64,000 nt of DNA from Streptomyces sp. NBC_01317 (GCF_035961655.1 NZ_CP108393.1:744001-808000); one strand, 5' to 3'; positions 10,589 through 21,689 are shown, numbered from the stretch's first letter. Numbers and translations: made by a program. The notes: generated by a model not told the origin, from the letters alone.

Positions 10589-10631
10589 GACCCGACCCGC
10601 ACGTCCCCTCCGTACGAACAGGAGAGACCCC

Positions 10632-11408
10632 GTGGAACACACCCTGCCGTGGGTCGTCCGTGAGCTGCCACCCCCTGGCTCGCCGGCCCTCTGGCTGCTG
10701 AGGGTCTCGGATGTCCCCACCGGCATCCTGGACGAACAGGTGCTCGACGCGACCGAGCGCCGGCGCGCCGCCACCCTCATGCGCGCCGAGGACCGCACCC
10801 GGTTCACGGCCGCGCACGTCGCCCTCCGCCGGCTGCTCGGCTCCTACCTGAGCCTGCGCCCCGAGGACATCCACTTCGGCCGGGACACCTGCCCCTGCTG
10901 CGGTGGGCCGCACGGCCGCCCGACCGTTCTCGACACGGACCACGAGCTGTTCTTCTCCCTGTCCCACCGGGGCGACCTGGCCCTCGTCGGTACGGCGGCG
11001 GCTCCCATAGGAGTCGACGTCGAACTGGTGTCGGACCAGGAGACCACCGCCGAGCTGGCCGCAATGCTGCACGTGGACGAGCAGGCCGAACTTGCGGCGC
11101 TGGCACCGGAGTTACGGCCCCGGGCGCTGGCCCGGCTGTGGACCCGCAAGGAGGCCTACCTGAAGGGCCTCGGTACGGGCCTGGGCCGCGACCCCGCCCT
11201 CGACTACGTCGGCTCGGGTAGCCCGCGGGGCCCGTACCCGCCGTCCGGCTGGACCCTGCTGGACGTCCCGGTGGACCGGGGCTACGCGGCGGCGATAGCG
11301 GTACGGGGCACGCTCGACGTCGGCGGTCCCACCGTCAACCGGCTCTCCGTCCTGGATGTCGTACGGCACACCTGGGACGCACCGCTGGCGGTGGGAAAGC
11401 CGCCCTGA
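10632..11408 (+). CDS. Sfp-type 4'-phosphopantetheinyl transferase with a TTA codon
   Basis: Transfers phosphopantetheine from CoA to carrier-protein serines, here presumably the T domains of the NRPS. The 258-residue protein has the Sfp/EntD motifs IGVDVE (magnesium ligands) and [12 protein letters not shown], plus the cysteine-containing [11 protein letters not shown] stretch common in actinobacterial members. The start is a GTG with AGGAGA a few bases upstream. Codon 161 (11112-11114, in APELRPR) is TTA, the rare leucine codon read by the bldA tRNA in Streptomyces; I found no other in-frame TTA in the window. Activation of the synthetase may therefore depend on bldA and developmental stage. 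It lies 43 bases after the MFS gene. Confidence 0.92.
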   Translation: MEHTLPWVVRELPPPGSPALWLLRVSDVPTGILDEQVLDATERRRAATLMRAEDRTRFTAAHVALRRLLGSYLSLRPEDIHFGRDTCPCCGGPHGRPTVLDTDHELFFSLSHRGDLALVGTAAAPIGVDVELVSDQETTAELAAMLHVDEQAELAALAPELRPRALARLWTRKEAYLKGLGTGLGRDPALDYVGSGSPRGPYPPSGWTLLDVPVDRGYAAAIAVRGTLDVGGPTVNRLSVLDVVRHTWDAPLAVGKPP

Positions 11409-11442
11409 CCCCCGCGCACGGTCCGTCGGGCGCACCGCTCCG

Positions 11443-11464
11443 GTGCCCACCCGGCGGTGGGCAC
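11443..11464 (+). terminator. Hairpin between the PPTase gene and ilvB
   Basis: A 9-bp perfect stem (11443-11451 with 11456-11464) and a CGGC loop lie 35 bases after the PPTase stop. It could end that transcript, or act as a leader hairpin for ilvB. I found no leader peptide rich in Ile, Val or Leu codons before ilvB, which argues against classical attenuation. Confidence 0.55.
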
Positions 11465-11544
11465 GCACCACCCGGCCGCGCCCGCGCGGCCCCCGAACAC
11501 CGGAACGTCCTCGCCACCACCCCTACGGACTTTGGGAACCGACG

Positions 11545-13434
11545 ATGCCAGACACCGTGCAGCAGGCCCCCGCGGCCCTCCTCCCGCCCCTGCGGGTCCG
11601 TACCACCGCGCAGCCCGCCACCGCCGTCGAGCGGGTGACCGGGGCGCAGGCCCTCATCCGCTCGCTCGAAGAGGTCGGCGCGGACACCGTGTTCGGCATC
11701 CCCGGCGGTTCCATCCTGCCCGCCTACGACCCGATGATGGACTCGACCCGGCTGCGCCACGTGCTGGTCCGGCACGAGCAGGGCGCGGGCCACGCGGCCA
11801 CCGGGTACGCCCAGGCCACCGGCAAGGTCGGGGTCTGCATGGCGACCTCGGGCCCCGGCGCCACCAACCTGGTCACCCCGATCGCCGACGCGCACATGGA
11901 CTCCGTGCCGCTCGTCGCGATCACCGGCCAGGTCTCGTCCAAGGCGATCGGCACCGACGCCTTCCAGGAGGCGGACATCGTCGGCATCACCATGCCGATC
12001 ACCAAGCACAACTTCCTGGTCAGGAACGCCGAGGACATCCCCAGGACCATCGCGGAGGCGTTCCACATCGCGTCGACGGGCCGCCCGGGGCCCGTCCTGG
12101 TCGACATCGCCAAGGACGCCCTCCAGGCCCGTACGACCTTCAGCTGGCCGCCCGTCAAGGAGCTGCCCGGCTACCGTCCCGTCACCCGCCCGCACCCGGG
12201 GCAGCTCAGGGAGGCCGCCCGCCTCCTGAGCACGTCACGGCGGCCGGTCCTGTACGTCGGCGGGGGTGTCCTCAAGGCCCGGGCCACGGCGGAGCTGCGC
12301 GTCCTCGCCGAGCTGACCGGGGCGCCCGTGGTCACCACCCTGATGGCGCTCGGCGCGTTCCCCGGCAGCCATCCGCAGCACGTGGGCATGCCCGGCATGC
12401 ACGGGGACGTCGCGGCGGTCGCGGCCCTCCAGAAGGCCGACCTGATCGTCGCGCTGGGCACCCGCTTCGACGACCGGGTCACCGGCAGGCTCGACAGCTT
12501 CGCGCCGTACGCCAAGGTCGTGCACGCTGACATCGACCCGGCGGAGATCTCCAAGAACCGGCTCGCGGACGTGCCGATCGTCGGCGACGCCCGCGAGGTG
12601 CTCGCCGGCCTGGCCACCGCCGTACGCGCGGAGCACGAGGACGGGCGGTACGGCGAATACACGGACTGGTGGCGGGACCTGGACCGCTGGCGCGCCACCT
12701 ACCGCCGCGGCTACGAGCGGCCCGCCGACCCGGGGCTGCTCCTGCCGCAGCAGGTCATCGAGCGGGTCGGCCAACTCGCCCCGGAGGGAACGCTGTTCGC
12801 CTCCGGCGTCGGCCAGCACCAGATGTGGGCCGCGCAGTTCCTCCCGCACGAGGAGCCGGGCACCTGGTTCAACTCGGGGGGCGCGGGGACCATGGGGTAC
12901 GCGGTGCCCGCCGCGATGGGCGCGAAGGCCGGCCGGCCGGACCGTACCGTCTGGGCGATCGACGGCGACGGCTGCTTCCAGATGACCAATCAGGAACTCA
13001 CCACCTGCGCCCTGAACAACATCCCCATCAAGGTCGCGATCATCAACAACGGCGCGCTCGGGATGGTCCGTCAGTGGCAGAACCTGTTCTACGGCGCCCG
13101 CTTCTCCAACACCGTCCTGCACGACGGCGCCACCAACGCCACGACCGGCTCGACGCTGGGCGTGGGCTCCACCACCAACCGGGGCACCCGCGTCCCCGAC
13201 TTCGTCCAGCTCTCCGAGGCAATGGGCTGTGTGGGCCTGCGCTGCGAGAACCCCGACGAACTGGACGCGGTCATCGACAAGGCCAACTCGATCAACGACC
13301 GCCCGGTCGTCGTGGACTTCATCGTCCACGAGGACGCGATGGTGTGGCCGATGGTCGCCGCCGGCACCTCCAACGACGACATCATGGCCGCCCGTGGCGT
13401 CCGCCCCGACTTCGGCGACTCCGCGGACGACTGA
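11545..13434 (+). CDS. ilvB: Acetolactate synthase large subunit
   Basis: TPP- and FAD-dependent catalytic subunit that condenses pyruvate into acetolactate, the first committed step to valine and leucine (acetohydroxybutyrate for isoleucine). The 629-residue protein has the catalytic glutamate in [11 protein letters not shown] and the TPP-binding motif from [10 protein letters not shown] to [10 protein letters not shown]. The frame is open further upstream, but family similarity begins after the ATG at 11545. Only a weak GGGAA lies upstream. It is followed 14 bases later by ilvN. The usual Streptomyces neighbour serA is missing, and the gene follows an NRPS cassette, so this is probably a dedicated second copy. 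Confidence 0.93.
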   Translation: MPDTVQQAPAALLPPLRVRTTAQPATAVERVTGAQALIRSLEEVGADTVFGIPGGSILPAYDPMMDSTRLRHVLVRHEQGAGHAATGYAQATGKVGVCMATSGPGATNLVTPIADAHMDSVPLVAITGQVSSKAIGTDAFQEADIVGITMPITKHNFLVRNAEDIPRTIAEAFHIASTGRPGPVLVDIAKDALQARTTFSWPPVKELPGYRPVTRPHPGQLREAARLLSTSRRPVLYVGGGVLKARATAELRVLAELTGAPVVTTLMALGAFPGSHPQHVGMPGMHGDVAAVAALQKADLIVALGTRFDDRVTGRLDSFAPYAKVVHADIDPAEISKNRLADVPIVGDAREVLAGLATAVRAEHEDGRYGEYTDWWRDLDRWRATYRRGYERPADPGLLLPQQVIERVGQLAPEGTLFASGVGQHQMWAAQFLPHEEPGTWFNSGGAGTMGYAVPAAMGAKAGRPDRTVWAIDGDGCFQMTNQELTTCALNNIPIKVAIINNGALGMVRQWQNLFYGARFSNTVLHDGATNATTGSTLGVGSTTNRGTRVPDFVQLSEAMGCVGLRCENPDELDAVIDKANSINDRPVVVDFIVHEDAMVWPMVAAGTSNDDIMAARGVRPDFGDSADD

Positions 13435-13448
13435 GAGGACCCTCCGAC

Positions 13449-15144
<1,696 letters not shown>

Positions 15145-15164
15145 GGCTCTCACGACACCGGCGA

Positions 15165-15190
15165 GCCCCCTGCCGCGCGCGGCAGGGGGC
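15165..15190. terminator. Bidirectional terminator between ilvC and the beta-helix gene
   Basis: A perfect 10-bp stem (GCCCCCTGCC at 15165-15174 with its complement at 15181-15190) has a six-base GCGCGC loop. It lies between two convergent genes and should serve both. It marks the likely right edge of the peptide cluster. Confidence 0.85.
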
Positions 15191-15200
15191 AGCCGTTCGT

Positions 15201-17891
15201 TCACACGAGGAAACCGTCCAGGGTGCTGTACTGACCGGACAGCTTGGTCACGACGACGGTGTGGGTGCCGGAGGAGAGCTGACCGGAGGTGTACAGGGCG
15301 ACGTTCGCATGGCGTACGCCGTCGCTCGGCAGGGTGCTGACGACCTGCTGCGGTCCGCCGTCGATACTGATCCCGATGTTCCCCTGGTCGGTGTTCTGCT
15401 CGCCGTACACCGTGACTTTGGTGCCGGTGAAGGTGAGCGAGGCGGTCGACCCGTTGGCCGTCGCGTAGTGGACGTCGTTGCGGTAGTCGCCGTAGGAGCG
15501 GCCGCCCGCGTACGCGAACCCGTTGTAGGTGATTCCGCCGTCGTCGTCGTTGAGCCGGATGGTTCCGGGGACCTGCGGAGTGACGGAGATCTGCCCGGCC
15601 GAGGTGCCGGCCGGAACCGGCACGATCATGAATCCGCTGGACAGGCGGGTCACATTGCTGACCTGGGTGGTGCCGATGTACACCGGCGTCGCCGGGCCGA
15701 AGCCCTCACCGGCGACGAGGACCTCAGTCGCGTTGGCCGTGGGCGACACGTAGAAGATCCTCGCGGGGACGGAGAGGACCTGCGCGAAGGAGCCGGAGCC
15801 CGCGCCCGCCGCCCGCAACAGGCCGTTGGGGATGTGGGTCGGCCCGGGGGTCGCCGGGATGGTCGTGTTCCCGCTCGCGTGGGTGTCGACGGGCTGGGCG
15901 CAGGGGTACGACTGGATGCGGGCGGAGAAGTAGTTGCCGGTGATCCAGAGGTGACCGGTCGGGCTGCAGCCGCCCTGTGAGCTGTCGCCCGCGCCGAAGG
16001 CCACGTTCCCCTGCCAGTTGACCCACTCCGCGCCGGCGTCGTCGTAGTAGGTGAAGTTGGTCGTCGGGCCGTTGTAGGCGATGTTGCCGGTGACCTGGAG
16101 GCCCTTGGCCAGGGTCTGCACCGGGTCGATCGTCGTCCCGTCCGCCTGGTACACGTACTGCGCCTGGTGTCCCTCGACGTAGACGGCGCCGCCGTCGCTG
16201 CGGACGGACAGGTAGTCGTGCAGGATGTTGTTGCTGATGGTGTTGGAGCTGTTGATGTTCGTGGTGTTCTGCGGAGTGGTCGCCTGGTTGACGTGACCCT
16301 GGATGACTCCGGCGGTGATGGCGGTGTACGGCAGGTCGTACAGGTTGTTCCGGGTGATGGTCGTGCGCTGCGAGAACAGCAGGGTGATGCCGCTGGCCGA
16401 GGAGTAGTCCGTGCCGATGTGATGGATGACGTTGTCCGCCACGGTGGTACCGGTCAGGATCTCGTTGGTGCCGATCGTGGCGGTTTCGGTCGCTCCGTTG
16501 GGCGTGCAGTTCTGCTTGATCCCCGTGGCTTCTGACGGGTCGGTCGGCAGCGGGTCGTAGGTGCAGCCGAGAAGGAGCGCGGTGGAGGCGATGTCGGTGA
16601 ACTCGTTGCCCTGGATGAGGGTGTTGGCCGCTCCGTACCTCACGCCCAGTCCGGCGCCGCCGAGTTGGGTGAACCGGTTGCCGGTGAGCGTGACGTTCTT
16701 GGCGGCGGTGACCGAGACGTTCGCCAGGGGCTGGGTCAGCGCTCCCCAGGGGCAACTTCCCGCGGGGGTGGAGAAGTTGCACATGCCCTGGTTGTTCGCA
16801 CCGGTCATCCGCAGGTTGCTCTGCACGTCGGAGAACCCGGCGCTGGTGGAGGGTGCGTTCCAGGTCGCGTACGAGAACTGAAGTCCGGCGAAGGTGAGAT
16901 CGTGCACGGGCGTGGCGAGCGTACCGGCGACCTGGACGAGGGTTTCGAGGCGCGGCAGTTCCACGTCGAGGGCGGACATCTGCTGGCCGGCGGACGGCTT
17001 GTAGGAGAGCGTGCCGCCGGGGCCGTCCAGGAACCACTGACCGGAACCGAGCAGGGTCCGCGCGTTCTCGATGCGCGCGGGCATGGTGTTGACCGACATG
17101 GACGGCAGGCCGCCGCTGCCCTGCGCGTAGGACGCCCGGGCGGTCACGTTGGTCCAGCACGGCTGGCTCATCCTCAGCGTCCCGGCCGCCGCGGAGAAGC
17201 TCGCGACCCGGCATCTCGACTCGGTCCAGGGCCCGTTGCCCCCGGGGTAGTCGAACTCGACGCCCGCCACCTGGCTCGCGGTCAGCGCGCCGAACCACGC
17301 CATCGCGGCCGGGTCGCCGGAGATCGTGTAGCCCGTGGACGATCCGGTCCACGCGCCCCGGAATCCCAGGCTCGCCGGGGTCGCCCGCGCGGTCGGGACC
17401 GCACGCCCGTCGACGTACAACTGACGGCTGTCGCTGCTGGTGGGTACGGGCGCGGACCACACCCCGCTCGTCCCGCTCTGCGTCCATCCGGTGACCCGCG
17501 AGGCCCCCGAGATCACCGGCCGCGCCCCCGGCGCGGCCTTCCACACCACGGGGTGCCCCGGCGTCCCCGAGTCCGCCGGTCCGAAGGACCAGGTGCTGGA
17601 CAGGCGGTACACCCCGTCGGCGAGCAGCACGGTGACGTCGGCGGAACTGTTCGCGGCGAGTTGGGCGCGTACCGCCTGCTGGGCACCGGACAGCGAACAC
17701 GGCGCCGACGAGGAACAGACCGAACCACCCCCGGACGGCGACGCGTAGAGCGTCACGGAGGCCGCGGCGGTGGCGGACTGGACTTGGGGCGCCGTCAGCA
17801 TCAGCCCGAGGGCGGCCACGACCGGACCGAGACGGCGCAGCAGCTTCCGCACGACCGAACGTTGTGGTGACACGGAACCTTGAGGTGACAC
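15201..17891 (-). CDS. Secreted right-handed beta-helix protein with IPT and C-terminal carbohydrate-binding-like domains
   Basis: Large exported protein of 896 residues. The GTG at 17891 has GGAAGGA at good spacing. The N-terminus is a Sec signal peptide (Arg-rich, then LGPVVAALGLMLTAPQ, with cleavage near ATAAA). A mature YASPSGGG segment of the kind that opens polysaccharide-lyase-like proteins follows. The middle (about 330-620) has Asn-rich repeated turns such as NVTLTGNRF and NTLIQGNEF, characteristic of parallel beta-helices. Near 700-790 is an IPT/TIG-like domain (VSPTANATEVLVAGEGFG). The last 100 residues resemble a carbohydrate-binding jelly roll. A role in plant or microbial polysaccharide breakdown is likely, but I cannot assign a lyase or hydrolase family. 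Confidence 0.82.
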   Translation of the reverse strand: MSPQGSVSPQRSVVRKLLRRLGPVVAALGLMLTAPQVQSATAAASVTLYASPSGGGSVCSSSAPCSLSGAQQAVRAQLAANSSADVTVLLADGVYRLSSTWSFGPADSGTPGHPVVWKAAPGARPVISGASRVTGWTQSGTSGVWSAPVPTSSDSRQLYVDGRAVPTARATPASLGFRGAWTGSSTGYTISGDPAAMAWFGALTASQVAGVEFDYPGGNGPWTESRCRVASFSAAAGTLRMSQPCWTNVTARASYAQGSGGLPSMSVNTMPARIENARTLLGSGQWFLDGPGGTLSYKPSAGQQMSALDVELPRLETLVQVAGTLATPVHDLTFAGLQFSYATWNAPSTSAGFSDVQSNLRMTGANNQGMCNFSTPAGSCPWGALTQPLANVSVTAAKNVTLTGNRFTQLGGAGLGVRYGAANTLIQGNEFTDIASTALLLGCTYDPLPTDPSEATGIKQNCTPNGATETATIGTNEILTGTTVADNVIHHIGTDYSSASGITLLFSQRTTITRNNLYDLPYTAITAGVIQGHVNQATTPQNTTNINSSNTISNNILHDYLSVRSDGGAVYVEGHQAQYVYQADGTTIDPVQTLAKGLQVTGNIAYNGPTTNFTYYDDAGAEWVNWQGNVAFGAGDSSQGGCSPTGHLWITGNYFSARIQSYPCAQPVDTHASGNTTIPATPGPTHIPNGLLRAAGAGSGSFAQVLSVPARIFYVSPTANATEVLVAGEGFGPATPVYIGTTQVSNVTRLSSGFMIVPVPAGTSAGQISVTPQVPGTIRLNDDDGGITYNGFAYAGGRSYGDYRNDVHYATANGSTASLTFTGTKVTVYGEQNTDQGNIGISIDGGPQQVVSTLPSDGVRHANVALYTSGQLSSGTHTVVVTKLSGQYSTLDGFLV

Positions 17892-17936
17892 GGGCGGGTC
17901 CTTCCCATGTACGGATGCCTACCTGACGGCGTACTT

Positions 17937-17984
17937 ACATCCGATGTTTGGGGAATGGTCGACCCGCCCGCTACTCCTGTCAAG
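17937..17984 (-). promoter_or_regulatory. Candidate promoter/operator of the beta-helix gene
   Basis: Reading leftward, TTGACA (17984-17979) is a perfect -35 with a poor -10 about 18 bases further on. Just downstream is the palindrome ACATC-C-GATGT (17937-17947), placed where a repressor would block initiation, about 46 bases before the GTG. The rest of the 270-base gap up to 18162 shows no gene. Confidence 0.4.
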
Positions 17985-18162
17985 GGTCTGCGCACAACGG
18001 CCGGGACCCAAGTAACCGATTTTGGAAGGGCATTGAACGTACGGACCGCCACCATGCACTTCCCGCGCCGCCTGCCCACCACCCACAGACACAGATTCAT
18101 CGGGTGTCTAAGCGCTCGGGCGCGGCAGGGGGAGATGGCACCCGCCACCTCCCCGTACGTCC

Positions 18163-19593
18163 TCAGCCCCGGTACGTCTCCAGCAGGCGCAGCCAGATCT
18201 CGCTGATCGTGGGGTAGGCCGGGACCGCGTGCCACAGGCGGTCGACCGGGACCTCGGCCACCACCGCGATCGTGGCGGAGTGCAGCATCTCGCCGACGCC
18301 CGGTCCCGCGAAGGTGACGCCGCGCAGGATCTCCCGGTCCAGGTCGACGATCATGCGGGCGCGGCCCGTGTAGCCGTCGCCGTACAGGCTCGCCCCCGCC
18401 ACGGAGCCGATCTCGTAGTCGACCGCGCGGACCCGGTGCCCCGCCGCCTCCGCCTCCGCGAGGGTCAGGCCGACCGACGCGACCTCCGGGTCGGTGAAGA
18501 CGACCTGGGGCACCGCCGCGTGATCGGCGGTGGCGGCGTGGGCGCCCCAGCGGTCCGTCTCCAGCAGGGGGACCCCGGCGGCCCTGGCGGCGATCGCGGC
18601 GCCCGCGATCCGCGCCTGGTACTTGCCCTGGTGGGTGAGGAGCGCCCGGTGATTGACGTCACCGACCGCGTACAGCCAGTCGCTGCCCTCGACCAGGCAG
18701 CTGTCGTCCACCGTGAGCCAGGAGCCGGGCCGCAGGCCGATCGACTCCAGCCCGATGTCCTCGCTGCGCGGGGCGCGCCCCGTGGCAAAGAGGATCTCGT
18801 CCGCCTCGACGCGCTCGCCGCCGTCCAGCACGACCGTCACCGGGCCCGTGCCGCCGTCGCGCTCGACCGAGGCGACGGAGACGCCGTAACGGATCGTGGC
18901 GCCCGCCTCGGTCAGCGCGCCGGCGACCAGTTCCCCGGCGAAGGACTCCATCTTCGGCAGCAGCCCGCCGCCCCTGATCAGCAGCGTGACCTGGGAACCC
19001 AGCGCCTGCCACGCGGTGGCCATCTCGACCCCCACCACGCCGCCGCCGACCACCACGAGCCGCCCGGGGACGTGCTGCGAGCTGGTCGCCTCGCGGCTGG
19101 TCCAGGGCTTGGCGCCGGCCACGCCCGGCAGGTCGGGGACCACGGCGCGGGTGCCGGTGCACACGGCGACGGCGTGGCGCGCGGTGAGCACCTGCTCCGT
19201 ACCGTCCGGGCCCTTGACGACCACCCTCCTGGGGCCGTCCAGCCGGCCGTGGCCACGGTAGATGTCGGCGCCGATGCCGTCGATCCAGCCGACCTGGCCG
19301 TCGTCCTTCCAGTGCGAGGTGAAATCGTCCCGGCGCGCCAGCACCGCGGCGGCGTCCAGGGGGCCTCGTACCGACGCACTCAACCCGGGCAGCTTCCGCG
19401 CCTCCGCCTGGGCGATCGCCGGACGCAGCAGCGCCTTGCTGGGCATACAGGCCCAGTACGAACACTCGCCGCCGACCAGTTCGCTCTCCACCACCGCCGT
19501 GCGCAGCCCCGCGGCCCTGGCACGGTCGGCCACGTTCTCCCCGACCGGTCCCGCACCGAGCACCACGACGTCGTACTGCATAGCTTCACTCAT
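18163..19593 (-). CDS. FAD-dependent pyridine nucleotide-disulfide oxidoreductase (dihydrolipoamide dehydrogenase/mercuric reductase type)
   Basis: Flavoprotein of 476 residues. The N-terminal FAD motif is VVVLGAGPVGENVA. The redox-active pair is in GGECSYWACMPSKALL (C-x4-C, as in lipoamide dehydrogenase). The second nucleotide site is VVVGGGVVGVEMA, and the FAD segment is LYAVGDVN. The C-terminal H-x4-E base motif of lipoamide dehydrogenase (HPTLSE) reads YPTISE here: the catalytic histidine is a tyrosine, as in mercuric reductase. It lacks an HMA domain, so it is not a classical MerA. It is divergent from a thioredoxin gene 127 bases away, suggesting a thiol-redox role. The start chosen is ATG 19593; no clear ribosome site precedes it. 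Confidence 0.8.
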   Translation of the reverse strand: MSEAMQYDVVVLGAGPVGENVADRARAAGLRTAVVESELVGGECSYWACMPSKALLRPAIAQAEARKLPGLSASVRGPLDAAAVLARRDDFTSHWKDDGQVGWIDGIGADIYRGHGRLDGPRRVVVKGPDGTEQVLTARHAVAVCTGTRAVVPDLPGVAGAKPWTSREATSSQHVPGRLVVVGGGVVGVEMATAWQALGSQVTLLIRGGGLLPKMESFAGELVAGALTEAGATIRYGVSVASVERDGGTGPVTVVLDGGERVEADEILFATGRAPRSEDIGLESIGLRPGSWLTVDDSCLVEGSDWLYAVGDVNHRALLTHQGKYQARIAGAAIAARAAGVPLLETDRWGAHAATADHAAVPQVVFTDPEVASVGLTLAEAEAAGHRVRAVDYEIGSVAGASLYGDGYTGRARMIVDLDREILRGVTFAGPGVGEMLHSATIAVVAEVPVDRLWHAVPAYPTISEIWLRLLETYRG

Positions 19594-19720
19594 GGGGTCA
19601 GTCTGGTCCCGGACCCCTGACATGGCCACACGATCGTGGGGAACGGTCGAGGAATACGGCGGTGCCACACACCGTTCCATCTGGCGGCTTCCCCCGGAGA
19701 GCAGGAAGAGGTATCAGGTC

Positions 19721-20101
19721 ATGGCCACTGTGGAACTCACCAAGGAGAACTTCGACCAGACCGTGTCGGAGAACGACTTCATCCTCATCGACTTCTGGGC
19801 CTCGTGGTGCGCCCCGTGCCGCCAGTTCGGCCCGGTGTACGAGAAGGCCTCGGAGCGTCACGGAGATCTGGTCTTCGCCAAGGTCGACACGGAGGCGCAG
19901 CAGGAGCTGGCCGCCGCGTTCGACATCCGCTCGATCCCGACGCTGATGATCGTCCGCGAGAACGTCGCGGTGTTCGCGCAGCCGGGCGCGTTGCCCGAGA
20001 CGGCCCTGGAGGACGTCATCGGCCAGGCCCGCGCGCTGGACATGGACGAGGTACGCAAGTCGGTGGCCGAGGCGGAGACAAAGGGCGCCGAAGGCGCCTG
20101 A
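19721..20101 (+). CDS. Thioredoxin
   Basis: Small thiol-disulfide oxidoreductase of 126 residues. It has a complete thioredoxin fold with the active site WASWCAPC and the cis-proline motif RSIPTLMI. The C-terminal extension DMDEVRKSVAEAETKGAEGA is charged and longer than in E. coli TrxA. The ATG is preceded by GGAAGAGG. It is divergently transcribed from the flavin disulfide reductase, so the two could be controlled from the shared 127-base spacer. A 14-bp terminator hairpin follows. Confidence 0.93.
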   Translation: MATVELTKENFDQTVSENDFILIDFWASWCAPCRQFGPVYEKASERHGDLVFAKVDTEAQQELAAAFDIRSIPTLMIVRENVAVFAQPGALPETALEDVIGQARALDMDEVRKSVAEAETKGAEGA

Positions 20102-20164
20102 GAGCCGGGCGCCGACGGTTCGCACCTGTGACGGCCGGTATCGGGCTCGGGTGGTGATCCGGGT

Positions 20165-20195
20165 GGAAGGGGACGGGCGGAGCCCGTCCCCTTCC
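20165..20195. terminator. Bidirectional terminator after thioredoxin
   Basis: A perfect inverted repeat of 14 bp (20165-20178 with 20182-20195) has a three-base GGA loop. It lies between the convergent thioredoxin and small hypothetical genes. Confidence 0.85.
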
Positions 20196-20211
20196 GTATG
20201 CCCTGTACGCC

Positions 20212-20475
20212 CTAGACCGCGTCCACGACCAGGGCCGACAGGCCGTAGTCCAGTTCCTCGCCGTCCACGAGCAGGGCCTCCACCGTCCGCGTCTCCGCGT
20301 CGATGTCGGCCTCCATGCCCTCGCCCGCGTACCGCGGATACCCCGAGGCGCCCAGGTCGCCCGTCGCCTCCACCACCGCCGACCGCAGGGCGCTCGCCGG
20401 CTCCTGTGGGCCCTCGTGGCCCTCGGCGTACTCGGGGACCAGCAGGATCTCGAAGCGCTGCGGCACGATCGTCAT
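20212..20475 (-). CDS. Small acidic protein of unknown function
   Basis: A protein of 87 residues (MTIVPQRFEILLVPEY at the start), very acidic, with no signal peptide or membrane segment and no family that I recognise. The ATG at 20475 has a -10-like TAGCGT exactly seven bases upstream, compatible with leaderless transcription. An in-frame GTG at 20499 would overlap the LacI-type gene by 14 bases. TAGCGT contains the LacI-gene stop codon, so coupling to that gene is the alternative. Codon use is typical of the genome, which supports a real gene. Confidence 0.65.
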   Translation of the reverse strand: MTIVPQRFEILLVPEYAEGHEGPQEPASALRSAVVEATGDLGASGYPRYAGEGMEADIDAETRTVEALLVDGEELDYGLSALVVDAV

Positions 20476-20485
20476 GATGGTGACG

Positions 20486-21496
20486 CTAGCTGGATTCACG
20501 CGGTACGGCCCGCGCCCCCATCAGATCGTGACGTTCCGGTTCGCCGCCGGGGTCGCGGACCACGCGGTCGACCAGCTCCGCCAGCCGCTGCCCGGTCACC
20601 AGATCCACCCGAACGGTCGAAAGGCGGGGCCGCAGCAGCCGGCCGAGCAGCAGATCGTCCGCCCCGATCACCGAGGTGTCCCCCGGGACGTCGATCCCCT
20701 CGTCCTGGAGCGCCCGCATCAGCAGCATCGCGTACTCGTCGTTGTACGCGTACACCGCGTCCAGGCCGAGCGAACGCCACCGGGCGGCCAGGGCAGCCGC
20801 CGACTGTTCCGTGTACGCGAGCGGTACGGACTCGACGTGCGCGCCGGACGCCGCCGCCGAGGCCCGGGCGCCCGCCAGCCGTGGCTGGGAGAAGAGCGCG
20901 AGGCCCGGCTCCTCGGGCATGACGACGCCGATGCGGCGCCGCCCGCGCTCGATCAGGTGGGACACGGCCCCGCAGCCGATCTCGCGCTGGTCCATGACCA
21001 GCGCGTGCGCGCCGGCGACCCGCTGTGGTCCGAGGGTGATGACCGCCTTCGCGCCGGAACGCTTGAGGACGTTCACGCCGTGCGGCGTCAGGGAGATCTC
21101 GCCGAGCGAGATGACCGCGACGGGCCGCAGCTCCGCCCAGGCGCGGGCGGCCTTGTCGCCGTCGAGGCCGAGGCTGCCGTACTGCACCACGGTGTAGTCG
21201 AGGCGGCGCAGCGCCCACTGGAGTTCGTTGAAGAACGTGTTGTAGAGCGGGCCCACGGGGGTGTGGGCCGAGGGCAGGAGCACCATCCGGGTGTGCCCGG
21301 AGCGCAGGCTGCGGGCGCCCGCGTGCGGCACGTAGCCCAGTTCGTCCGCGGCCTCGCGGACCTTGCGGCGGGTGGGTTCACTGATCCGGACGGCCGCGGC
21401 GTTGTTCAGGACGTACGAGACGGTGGCCCGGGACACTCCGGCCCGTCGCGCGACGTCGGTACTGGTCGGAACGGCGCGCTCGGGGGGCTGACTCAT
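20486..21496 (-). CDS. LacI-family transcriptional regulator
   Basis: DNA-binding repressor of 336 residues. The N-terminal helix-turn-helix is TSTDVARRAGVSRATVSYVLN, with hinge RISEPTRRKVREAADELGYVPH. A periplasmic-binding-protein-like effector domain follows (about 60-336). The start at 21496 gives the normal N-terminal length; upstream in-frame codons lack family similarity. No sugar transporter or hydrolase is adjacent, so the target is not obvious. The gene probably autoregulates. It lies downstream of the DUF2252 gene on the same strand, separated by a 15-bp tandem repeat array. Confidence 0.88.
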   Translation of the reverse strand: MSQPPERAVPTSTDVARRAGVSRATVSYVLNNAAAVRISEPTRRKVREAADELGYVPHAGARSLRSGHTRMVLLPSAHTPVGPLYNTFFNELQWALRRLDYTVVQYGSLGLDGDKAARAWAELRPVAVISLGEISLTPHGVNVLKRSGAKAVITLGPQRVAGAHALVMDQREIGCGAVSHLIERGRRRIGVVMPEEPGLALFSQPRLAGARASAAASGAHVESVPLAYTEQSAAALAARWRSLGLDAVYAYNDEYAMLLMRALQDEGIDVPGDTSVIGADDLLLGRLLRPRLSTVRVDLVTGQRLAELVDRVVRDPGGEPERHDLMGARAVPRESS

Positions 21497-21605
21497 CGCT
21501 CTCGGCACCTTTCCAGGCGGGTTCGCGGTGTGATCCGGCGAAGGGCTCCTGGGTAGTACGTAATTCAAGAGAAGATGACTCAACGCCCGCTCGGGTCACT
21601 TCACG

Positions 21606-21680
21606 GCGGGTCGGTTCGCGGCGGGTCGGTTCGCGGCGGGTCGGTTCGCGGCGGGTCGGTTCGCGGCGGGTCGGTTCGCG
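21606..21680. repeat. Five perfect tandem copies of a 15-bp unit
   Basis: The unit GCGGGTCGGTTCGCG is repeated five times without mismatch from 21606 to 21680, between the DUF2252 stop (21690) and the LacI-type gene start. It is a minisatellite with a multiple-of-three period, although it lies in no credible gene. The copy number could vary between strains. Confidence 0.95.
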
Positions 21681-21689
21681 GCGCACCGG

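Noticed and set aside
11409..11544. Ile/Val/Leu leader-peptide attenuator before ilvB
   Set aside because: A hairpin exists, but no short ORF rich in branched-chain codons precedes it.
21378..21686. Minus-strand frame beginning with repeated RREPT
   Set aside because: The repeats come only from the 15-bp minisatellite; it overlaps the LacI-type gene in another frame and has no ribosome site.
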